A stretch of DNA of 64,000 bases from Candidatus Delongbacteria bacterium (GTDB lineage: Bacteria; CAIWAD01): contig JACKCN010000001.1 of the NCBI GenBank assembly GCA_020634015.1, positions 727,001 through 791,000 on the forward strand, in the 5' to 3' direction. Shown here piece by piece: positions 44,392 to 51,761 of the stretch; the first letter of the stretch is position 1, and each line of letters starts with the position of its first letter. The notes beneath the pieces were generated by a model. It was not told the origin of the DNA. It saw only the letters and a program-made list of their open reading frames with translations, and made no database searches. The position numbers and the translations under genes are program-made.

Positions 44392-45564
44392 TCAGTTCCG
44401 CTCCAGCTCCATCAGACACTCGATGTGGGGACTGTTGGGAATCATGTCCCAGGCGTTCAGCCCGGCGATGCCGTAAGCAGCCCGCAGCAAGCCTGCATCA
44501 CGGGCCAGGCTCTGCGGATTGCAGGACAGGTAGAACACGCGCGGGATCTCGCTGTCGGCAATCCAGCGCGCCAGTTCCTCGCCCAGCCCCTTGCGCGGCG
44601 GATTGACCACCACCAGCCCGGGCTGCATCTCGCGCAACAGACTCAGGCTGTGCAACGCATCCCCGTTCAGCACGTCCACCCCTTCCCCACAGCCGTGCTG
44701 CAGCAGTTCCGCCGCCAGTGGGTCATTCTCCACCAGCAGCAGGCGCGGGCGTGGTTGCATGCGTGCCGCAAGGCTCAGCCCAATGCCCCCGGAGCCGCAG
44801 AACAGATCGGCGACCCGTTCCACAGGATGCTGACAGGCCCTGTCGCACAGGGTGCCCAGAATCGTGTGATACTGGGCAAGGTTGGCCTGCATGAACGCCG
44901 CGGAATTGACACCCACGGGTGTATCCAGAAATCGCCGGGAAATCACGGCGGGCCCCAGCAGGGTGCGCATCTCACGCCCCAGGATCCGGTTGCCGCGTTC
45001 GCGCTGAAGTGAAATCTGGATCTGGATGCAGAGCCCGTCCCAGGCCTCGATCTGGCGCGCCAGGCGCTGGCACACGGGCCACCAGGGTGCTTCTTCGACG
45101 GGCACCTCCGCGGGCAACCCGTGATCGCGCAGCACCAGACAGAGCAGGGCCCCCTGACCGTCCAGCGCACGCAGCACCAGGTGACTGATCAAGCCTTCTC
45201 CACTGGCTTCACGGTAGACGGGCAGCCCACAGCTGGCCACCGCCTCCAGAACCGTGGGCAGCAGCCGTCCGATGATCGGATGATGATCGGGACAGGCCTC
45301 CGCCGCCAGCACGCGGTGGCTGTTGTCGTCGTACAGCCCGGCCACCAGCCGCCCACGCCGCTTTTCCAACCGCAGCTTCACGCTGTTGCGGAACCCTTCG
45401 TTGCGCGGTGAAGGCTGCAGCAGCGGCAGCTCAGGCGTGGGCCCCAGCTCGGCGAGAGCTTCGTGCAGCAGCTCCTGCTTGCGCAGCAACTGCGAGCCGG
45501 GATCCAGCCGGCGCCAGGCATTGGCCCGGCAATGTTCGCAGGCCAGGGAAGGTGGATGGGCCAT
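44392..45564 (-). CDS. 23S rRNA (uracil-C5)-methyltransferase, RlmC/RlmD type
   Basis: A 390-residue TrmA-family RNA m5U methyltransferase. SAM motif I is VADLFCGSGGIGLSLA; NPPRKGLGEELARW and the catalytic Cys in YLSCNPQSLARD follow. The N-terminal Cys pair (CEHC) is a reduced version of the Fe-S-cluster site in RlmD/RumA; the TRAM domain is missing, as in RlmC. The ATG at 45564 lies after AGGAGA. Likely target is a 23S uridine; RlmC and RlmD cannot be separated safely. Confidence 0.9.
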   Translation of the reverse strand: MAHPPSLACEHCRANAWRRLDPGSQLLRKQELLHEALAELGPTPELPLLQPSPRNEGFRNSVKLRLEKRRGRLVAGLYDDNSHRVLAAEACPDHHPIIGRLLPTVLEAVASCGLPVYREASGEGLISHLVLRALDGQGALLCLVLRDHGLPAEVPVEEAPWWPVCQRLARQIEAWDGLCIQIQISLQRERGNRILGREMRTLLGPAVISRRFLDTPVGVNSAAFMQANLAQYHTILGTLCDRACQHPVERVADLFCGSGGIGLSLAARMQPRPRLLLVENDPLAAELLQHGCGEGVDVLNGDALHSLSLLREMQPGLVVVNPPRKGLGEELARWIADSEIPRVFYLSCNPQSLARDAGLLRAAYGIAGLNAWDMIPNSPHIECLMELERN

Positions 45565-45702
45565 CGGGGTCTTTCTCCTGTGTTGCCGAGCCCTTGCTCG
45601 ACCAGCAGGAAAGACGCAATTTTGCCCGGCCCGGGCACCATCGAGCACTCCAACGGTCCGGCAACCATGCGCCAGCCTCAACATCACGGGGAGAATTCAG
45701 CG

Positions 45703-46260
45703 ATGAAATCCTTCTGCACCAGACTCGCCGCACGACTTGGACTGCTTGGTCTGAGCTTGCTGATGCTGCCCTCCGTTCAGGCCGCCGTGGATCCGGACAG
45801 CCTGGCTCCGGGCCTTGCACCGCTGGCTCCCTGGGTGGGACTGACCTTTCGCGGCGAGCTGGCCGACAGCACGCCCGAGCAACCCAAGGTGGACGTGCAG
45901 CACTGGGAACGCATCCTCAACGGGCAGGCGATCCGGATCATGCATTCGATCAACGACGGTGAGTACGGCGGCGAAACTCTGGTGATCTGGGACTCCGAAC
46001 GCCAGACAATCGCCTACTGGTATGTCACAACGGCGGGTTTCCACACCGAAGGCACGATCACCGTCGACGGCAACACCTACACCAGCACCGAAACGGTCAG
46101 CGGCAATGCCAACGGCATCACACAGGTCGAAGGCAGCGGCGAGCAGCTCGAGGACGGCACCCTGCTCACCCGCTCCCGCTACCTCCAGAACGGCCAGTGG
46201 GTCGAGGGTCACTCGGCCACCTACCACGAGGATCCGACAGCCGTGGTGAGATTCAGGTAG
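45703..46260 (+). CDS. Small exported lipocalin-like protein, function unknown
   Basis: A 185-residue exported protein. Residues 1-27 form a signal peptide ending VQAA. The mature part is beta-rich (WVGLTFRGEL, QHWERILNGQAIRIMHSINDGEYGGETLVIWDSERQTIAYWYVTTAGFHTEGTITV) and resembles DUF1579/lipocalin-like 'wild' domains that bind hydrophobic ligands. The ATG at 45703 follows GGGGAGA. It marks the right edge of the GC-rich part before the AT-rich island. Confidence 0.65.
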   Translation: MKSFCTRLAARLGLLGLSLLMLPSVQAAVDPDSLAPGLAPLAPWVGLTFRGELADSTPEQPKVDVQHWERILNGQAIRIMHSINDGEYGGETLVIWDSERQTIAYWYVTTAGFHTEGTITVDGNTYTSTETVSGNANGITQVEGSGEQLEDGTLLTRSRYLQNGQWVEGHSATYHEDPTAVVRFR

Positions 46261-46509
46261 GGCCCTCTGGACAAAAAGCGACTCCGGCCCGCCGGGGGAC
46301 GAGCCGAAGTCATTGCCAACTAAAATGTTTCTTCGCGCTCTCTCCGAAGTCCAGATCGAAGATCTAACACTTGCATGGACTCGCGCATTCACTGAGATCT
46401 ATCTTCAAGTGCACCTTTCGATTGAAACTTGAACACTGAAGTATATAGAAGTCGTTGCCACTCCGAGCAGACAAGGCGAACTAAAATCATGTTCCCACGA
46501 TGTGTTTGA

Positions 46510-48048
46510 TCACCTTGCAGCAAGAATAGCCTTGCATTGATGCAAGGGCATCCCAACGGTCAACCCAAGTGCTTGGGGATTGCTGCCACGCCATGCGGAC
46601 ACACGATACAGAATCTGGTCAGAAAACTGAGCAGCGCGCAAATGCTGCACTGACAGTTGATCTGTTGAAGTCAAGTAATACCAATCATTCTCCAACATGT
46701 AGTTCTGTTCGTTGTAGAAGACCAAGTAGTAATCCACAGGGGCGATTTGCCCATAGATGTCAAGAACGGGATCCCAATCAAGTTGTACTGTGTAATCGGG
46801 CAAAGTTGCGATTGACAACCCTGTGACCGCTGCAAGATGTGCCTCGACTTCGACGCAAAGATCATCAGACCATGTTCCGTTATCAGTCGTGGTGTCCACC
46901 GAGAAGGCAACCTGCTCAAGGTCCGCTACAAGGAACCCCGGGACTGAGATCGTGTAGTCATACAACACTTGCATGGATGAAAGATTCGTCGCGCGTGAGC
47001 TGAAGCTTCCGTCGCGGATCTCAATCTCCACAGCGTACTCACCTGGAATGAACGGGTAGGTGGCCTCCTGGAGATAGCCCGATGTACTCCCTACCAACGC
47101 TATGGCATAGTTGCCCCAGTTGTACTCCGAATAGGCCAATCGCACTGAATACCAATCTCCATTTGCCATTTCAAACTCGAGGCCAGTATTCTGCCCCCAG
47201 TAAGCATACTGGAGATTCCCTGTGTAACTGAAACTGATCTGGTCAAGATCTGCGCCATTCGGGACAGGATGCCAGAGCTTCCCGGAGCCATCAATCAGAT
47301 TCGCATTGAAACGTCCATTGGAGATTTCAGCACTTTGGTCGGTCCACAGAGACCAGCCATCAGGAACAGCATTGTCATTCAGATCATTGCATTGCGTATA
47401 CAGATTCGTGTCGATGCTCATGATACCAACACAAAGGTCATCCATGTGGACATTGTTTCCTGTGGTGGCGTCCACAGTAAAACTGACATCTTCCAGTTCA
47501 GCGAGGGTGAAACCAGGCACCGAGATCGTGTAATCATACAGGACTTCCTGGGTAGATGCATTTATGGCAGTTGAGCTGAAAGCTCCATCAGAGAGTGAAA
47601 CCTGGATGTGATACTCCCCCGCGGTGAAGGGGTAGGCGTCTTGCTGAAGGTAACCCGAATTGGACCCAACCAGTGCAATTGCATAGTTGCCCCAATTGTA
47701 CTGAGAATATGCAAGCCGAATGGAAAACCATTCTCCTCCCGCAAGATTGAACTCGAGTCCATTGTTCTGGCCCCAGTAGGCTGTGTTCAGGCTACCCGTG
47801 TAGCTGAAACTCAACTGAGCCAAGTCAGCAGAATTAGGTACAATATGGGTCAGTCTGGCTGATCCGTCTACTGTGTTTGCATTGAACCTCCCATCGGCAA
47901 TGCCAGCATTCCCATCAGTCCACAAAGTCCAACCAGCGGGAACTTGGTTGTCGTCAAGATTCATGCATTCAGTGACCAGATCCTGCCCAATCGCGGCTCC
48001 CGCCAACAAAGACAAAAATACTCCTGTCAAGACATTGCACCACTTCAT
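46510..48048 (-). CDS. Secreted protein with two 190-residue repeats and an FN3-like C-terminus
   Basis: A 512-residue exported protein. Residues 1-21 are a signal peptide ending AIGQ. Two tandem copies (about 25-215 and 218-408) share W-LWTD, GRFNAN, VPN-ADL, SFSYTG, AYWGQN-GLEF, RLAYS-YNWGNYAIALVGS-SGYLQ and VLYDYTISVPGF. They look like a jelly-roll or concanavalin-type beta-sandwich. The last about 95 residues (LDWDPVLDIYGQIAPVDYYLVFYNE...) look FN3-like. No sorting domain. Codon usage is more AT-rich than the neighbours at left. A sigma-54-like promoter faces it at 48217. Function unknown; carbohydrate or matrix binding is speculation. Confidence 0.75.
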   Translation of the reverse strand: MKWCNVLTGVFLSLLAGAAIGQDLVTECMNLDDNQVPAGWTLWTDGNAGIADGRFNANTVDGSARLTHIVPNSADLAQLSFSYTGSLNTAYWGQNNGLEFNLAGGEWFSIRLAYSQYNWGNYAIALVGSNSGYLQQDAYPFTAGEYHIQVSLSDGAFSSTAINASTQEVLYDYTISVPGFTLAELEDVSFTVDATTGNNVHMDDLCVGIMSIDTNLYTQCNDLNDNAVPDGWSLWTDQSAEISNGRFNANLIDGSGKLWHPVPNGADLDQISFSYTGNLQYAYWGQNTGLEFEMANGDWYSVRLAYSEYNWGNYAIALVGSTSGYLQEATYPFIPGEYAVEIEIRDGSFSSRATNLSSMQVLYDYTISVPGFLVADLEQVAFSVDTTTDNGTWSDDLCVEVEAHLAAVTGLSIATLPDYTVQLDWDPVLDIYGQIAPVDYYLVFYNEQNYMLENDWYYLTSTDQLSVQHLRAAQFSDQILYRVSAWRGSNPQALGLTVGMPLHQCKAILAAR

Positions 48049-48216
48049 CTTTCTCTCCTCTTCTGTTGTGACTGCTCAGTTACGATTGGATCCTGTAGGC
48101 ATCCAGGCACTGATACGATTTGCGGTCATGGTTGGAACAACGGAGATCAATGCACCAGCGTATACATCAATCATACCTGTTTGAAAACACTGTGGTCTCC
48201 GGTCGAGTGATGCAAT

Positions 48217-48232
48217 TGCAATGACTGTTCCA
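48217..48232 (-). promoter_or_regulatory. Sigma-54-like promoter facing the two-repeat protein gene
   Basis: On the minus strand the 16 bases read TGGAACAGTCATTGCA. The -24 GG and -12 GC are exactly 10 bases apart, with TTGCA at -12 and 2 mismatches to the TGGCACG half. A transcript would start near 48206, 158 bases before the ATG at 48048. Match by eye only, so chance occurrence is possible. Confidence 0.55.
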
Positions 48233-48453
48233 GTTTCAGCTGGAACTTTTCAGCTTTAAATCAGATCGGAATGCAGAAGGAACGAAGCATTGCAACGATG
48301 GTGTGTGGGCCCTGACACTCAGGGTGTGGAGAAAGTGCATCACTGAAGCAGGCCATGCACAGTATCTTAAAGAATACCAGCTCGATCATCGGCTGGAGTC
48401 GTTGACTGCTTTGGAAGTCGGGGGCAAGTCAAGTCCAAAATTATGTGCAAAAG

Positions 48454-49693
48454 TCAGCTGGCCGTGCGGCGCCTTCCTTGAACCAGTAGCGCAGGACTCA
48501 GGTAGCGCTTCCCTTCAGGCCAATCTTCGACTTTCTCGACTGCCATTGCTGTGATCTGTCGCAATGCGCTTGCTTGATTCGGGAAGGTGCCGACCACGCG
48601 TTCCCGCCATCGTAGTTCATTGTTGAATCGCTCCAGCAAATTGTTGTAACGGAGCCGTGACCATAGCCCAGATGCAAACTACATGTGTGCCAATATCTCA
48701 GGTGCAGTATCTTCGATCCATTCTGCCAGCTGTGGTTTGGACTTCACAATCCATTCCGCATTCTGCATCAGAGATCGTTCGAAGTCCATCTTTTCATCGC
48801 TTTCAAGGCAGACCGACTCGCGCGCGGATCTCTGCGCGGTCTGCAAGACTGGTGTCGGGCAGGAGTCATTCCCTGCAAGTTCCGAATGAAGTGAAACAGG
48901 CATCTTTGCCAGGCAGAAACCATGCTGGCCGCGCAGGAATCCGCGCGTGATCGCGGCCTTCAACATGTTGTGCGCATCGCTGACGACCAGATCCACTCGA
49001 CGCCTCCCCTGGCTTTCAAGCAGTCAAACATGTCGTGATTCTCAGTCTCATTCGTTTCGTGAACCACGGCCGTTCCCAGCACTTCACGACCGCCGCTGGA
49101 GTCCACTCCCAGCACCATAAAGACCACCTGCTTGACGACCTGGTTTGCTTCGCGCACTTTCGTGTACATCCCATCCACGTACATCACGGAATAGTGCGAC
49201 TGCAGTGGACGATCCCGCCAGACATCCAGATCAGAGTCCAGGCCCCGTGTCAGATTGAAAACCTGGGATTTGGAAAAGGACACTCCGCAAGGTTCCTCTG
49301 TGATCTTCTTCACCCGCAAGTCGCGACCCCCTGGATGTAGGTCTCCATGATGACCAGCAGCAGGGCTTTCTCGCTTCGTTGGTACCTCTCGAACAGCTCC
49401 GCTCTGAACAGGCCATTCCGATCCCGCGGAACCCGCAACTGGATTCGGCCCACTCTGGTTATCAGGCTCCGCTCATAGAACCCACAGCGGTAGCCCCTGG
49501 GGGACTCGATTCGCTGATTCGGTTCAGCACCAAGGAAGGCCGTGAAATCAGCTTTCAGAAAGCGCTGGAGCACACTCGACAGCAGCTTGCGCAAGAAGTC
49601 TGGATTGTCTGTCAATGAGGCTTGCAGCTGTTCGTTGAAATTGTCTTCATTGGTCTGGGTCACGATTGCTTTCCCCTTGTTTGGTTTAGTCAC
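48454..49693 (-). pseudogene. IS256-family transposase, broken by frameshifts
   Basis: Four fragments in different frames make one IS256 (mutator-type) transposase. In order: 49693-49310 (N-terminus, RIQLRVPRDRNGLF... QRSEKALLLVIMETYIQGVAT), 49319-48960 (VMYVDGMYTKVRE with the first Asp), 48996-48679 (DLVVSDAHNMLKAAI with the second Asp) and 48639-48454 (NLLERFNNELRW...RVVGTFPNQ-type end). At least three shifts, near 49315, 48990 and 48665, separate them. The element is dead. A T/A-rich stretch at 48430-48452 may be one end; the terminal repeats could not be defined. It lies in the AT-rich island. Confidence 0.85.
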
Positions 49694-49715
49694 CTAAAAG
49701 GAAAGCCATGGCCCC

Positions 49716-50436
49716 ACTACTGTCCGGTTAGAAGTCGAATAATTTCAATTGGTTGAAATCAGAGTGACACAACTTTTTGTAATCGAATCCGCTCAAGGCG
49801 CTTTCCAACTGGATTTTCTCGAATGAAGACACCGACAGAATCTGTAGGCAAGTGTAGAGTGGAAGAGTCAGTCGCAGTTCCTTCTTGATGATTGCAATCA
49901 GGACATATTGGCAACTGCGCACAAATCTGAGTCTTGACTGCGTTCTCGCTGTTCCCCAGGAAGTGCCTGATACACAGATTTTGCTTGATCCATTTGAAGA
50001 ACAGTTCGACCTGCCAGCGCTGCTTGTATAGAGCACAAATGGTAGTCGCAGGAAGAGCCGTGTTATTGGTCAGAAAATCAAGCTTCTTGCCAGTGGCTGC
50101 ATCCTTGTATCTAACCCGGCGTAGCAACTCTTGGTATCGCTTTCGTGTTGCCTGTCCATTTGGTGTGATTCGTTGATCACAAATCACACCTGTTGTTCTG
50201 TCAACAGAGACAGAATACAATCGCCTTGAATCGAAGTTGGACTTCGAACGAATGACGAAGAATGCCCCCGTTTGATGGATCCTGTAAAGCCGTGCAAAAT
50301 CGAGATAGCCACGGTCAAGCACATAAAATGCACCCGGCTCGATCCGGATCTGATCGAGTGTGTTGACATCATGGATTCTGCCAATAGTCACCATCTCAAG
50401 GGCTGGGATGGATCCATGAAGGTCGAGCAGTGTGTG
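49716..50436 (-). mobile_element. IS4-family remnant, cut by the IS3 element
   Basis: The outer end (from about 49716, with CTGTCCGGTTAG) and the C-terminal two-thirds of the transposase remain. The other part of the element is missing: the IS3-family element begins at 50437 inside it, and beyond 51638 no N-terminal transposase half is seen. So the insertion was followed by deletion or one-ended rearrangement. Confidence 0.7.
49728..50436 (-). pseudogene. IS4-family transposase, N-terminally truncated and frameshifted
   Basis: The conserved part begins HTLLDLHGSIP directly at the junction with the IS3 element. It carries FYVLDRGYLDFARLY (second catalytic Asp region), FFVIRSKSNF and the YREK-like YKQRWQVELFFKWIKQNLCIRHFLG. 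Near 49912-49925 the frame shifts: the family C-terminus (YVLIAIIKKELRLTLPLYTCLQ) continues in the neighbouring frame to 49728. Lacking its N-terminus and with a frameshift, it cannot make active transposase. Confidence 0.8.
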
Positions 50437-50478
50437 TGTAACCATCCCGCTTTTAGGGCCAGGGATTCTCGGAGTTCC
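50437..50478 (+). repeat. Left inverted repeat of the IS3-family element
   Basis: Starts TGTAACCATCCC and matches the reverse complement of 51594-51638 with several mismatches and small gaps. The orfB stop lies within it, as is usual for IS3 elements. Confidence 0.75.
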
Positions 50479-51259
50479 GGCATTTCAATAGGTCTCTGAT
50501 TTCCCCCGGTGTTCGGTCTCCGAGGGCTTCATGGGGGCGGGACTCATTGTATTCGACCAGCCAGTCTTCCGAGATCTCGCGCACCTGCTTCAGGGTTTCG
50601 AAGACATGGAAGTCCAGCACTTCTTCGCGGAAACTGCGGTTGAATCGTTCTACCAGGGAGTTCTGGGTTGGTTTGCCTGGTTGAATGAATTCCAGCTGGA
50701 CAGCGTGATCAACCGCCCATTCGGCCATGGCATTGGATACGAATTCAGGCCCGTTGTCCATCCTCACCTGCCGGGGGTACCCCCGGCGTGCCGCAAGTCG
50801 ATCCAGAGTGCGCACGACGCGGGGCGCAGGCAGGTTCAGATCGATCTCGATGGCCAGTGCCTCCCTATTGCAGTCATCAATCACATTGAAGGTCCGGAAC
50901 TTTCGCCCATCCCATAGACTGTCCGACATGAAGTCGATGGACCACGAGTGGTTCAGCTGTTCTGGAATGCTGAGGGGAACCGGGTTGCGATTGGGCACTC
51001 TCCGTTTCCCTTTCCGTCTGTGATTCAGTTTCAATTGGCAGTACACGCGGTGAACCCGCTTGTGGTTGAAGGAATTCCCTTCGCGCCTCAGCACCTTGAA
51101 CAGCTTTCTGAAGCCGTAGCGCGGGAAACGCTCAACCAGGTCGATCAGACAATCGATCACATTCCGATCCCGGTCAGGATTCGGTTGGTACTGGGCAACC
51201 GACCGCGGAAGTCCAACCACCCGGCAAGCCCTACGTTCACTGGACCCAGGATCAATCAT
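50453..51259 (-). CDS. IS3-family transposase OrfB (DDE integrase)
   Basis: A 268-residue retroviral-type integrase from the ATG at 51259; the frame stays open upstream to overlap orfA (KKALNPAARRELVQNL). An HTH_21-like part (RACRVVGLPRS... RYGFRKLFKVLRREG) is followed by the catalytic domain with Asp in WSIDFMSD, Asp in RMDNGPEFVS and Glu in NSLVERFNRSFREE. All three acids and the spacing are intact. It ends inside the inverted repeat. In IS3 elements OrfB is normally made as an OrfAB fusion by frameshifting. Confidence 0.9.
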   Translation of the reverse strand: MIDPGSSERRACRVVGLPRSVAQYQPNPDRDRNVIDCLIDLVERFPRYGFRKLFKVLRREGNSFNHKRVHRVYCQLKLNHRRKGKRRVPNRNPVPLSIPEQLNHSWSIDFMSDSLWDGRKFRTFNVIDDCNREALAIEIDLNLPAPRVVRTLDRLAARRGYPRQVRMDNGPEFVSNAMAEWAVDHAVQLEFIQPGKPTQNSLVERFNRSFREEVLDFHVFETLKQVREISEDWLVEYNESRPHEALGDRTPGEIRDLLKCRNSENPWP

Positions 51260-51275
51260 CAGATTCTGGACCAGC

Positions 51276-51560
51276 TCACGACGTGCCGCCGGGTTCAGAG
51301 CTTTTTTCGAGCACCTCTTTCAGCAGCATGTGATCCAGACTCAAACTGGCGTACATCTGCTTCAAACGCCGATTCTCCTCTTCCAGGTCTTTAAGGCGTT
51401 TGACATCCGAGGCACTCGTGCCACCGAACTTGGACTTCCAGCCGTAGTAGGTCGCCGGACTGATGCCGTATTCCCGGCAAACATCCTTGGTTGCTCGACC
51501 AGCTTCGACCTCGTTCAGAATGGTGACGATCTGCGTTTCGCTGAAGCGGGACTTTCTCAT
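51276..51560 (-). CDS. IS3-family transposase OrfA
   Basis: A 94-residue DNA-binding subunit. MRKSRFSETQIVTILNEVEAGRATKDVCREYGISPATYYGWKSKFGG is the standard helix-turn-helix, followed by a leucine-zipper-like helix (LKDLEEENRRLKQMYASLSLDHMLLKEVLEK). A run of six A residues lies at 51302-51307 (minus strand) at the point where the frame should pass to orfB. The required shift there is +1 (or -2), not the usual -1. Initiates at ATG 51560. Confidence 0.88.
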   Translation of the reverse strand: MRKSRFSETQIVTILNEVEAGRATKDVCREYGISPATYYGWKSKFGGTSASDVKRLKDLEEENRRLKQMYASLSLDHMLLKEVLEKSSEPGGTS

Positions 51561-51593
51561 CGGGGAATCTCCTTTGCCTTGCCAGATTAGGCC

Positions 51594-51638
51594 GGAGAAC
51601 TCCAAGAATCAATGGCCCGGATTTTGGGGATGGTTACA
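51594..51638 (-). repeat. Right inverted repeat of the IS3-family element
   Basis: Read on the minus strand from 51638 it begins TGTAACCATCCCC and parallels the left end. It marks the outer boundary of the element, after which 123 bases lead to the stop of the nine-module lipoprotein gene. Confidence 0.75.
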
Positions 51639-51761
51639 TGCGGGCTTCAGCAGCTCTTACAAAGGAATGGCGATACATTCTTGTGATGCATTATGAGAAG
51701 AAGGAATCGATTCCTCTATCAGAATCTGTGTTGCGATCGATTGATCAGACCATTCACAGGA

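Larger units (their letters stand above)
50437..51638 (-). mobile_element. IS3-family insertion sequence, about 1.2 kb, apparently complete
   Basis: Two reading frames (orfA 51276-51560, orfB 50453-51259) lie between imperfect inverted ends. The left end from 50437 and the right end from 51638 both begin TGTAACCATCCC and go on to match at GGCCA...GATTCT.GGAGTTC over about 42 bases. The element totals 1202 bases, the normal IS3 size. It interrupts the IS4 remnant. No clear target-site duplication is seen, consistent with a later deletion on the right. Confidence 0.82.

Noticed and set aside
50433..51642. Target-site duplication flanking the IS3-family element
   Set aside because: Bases flanking 50437 and 51638 do not match as a direct repeat of 3-5 bases, so none is claimed.
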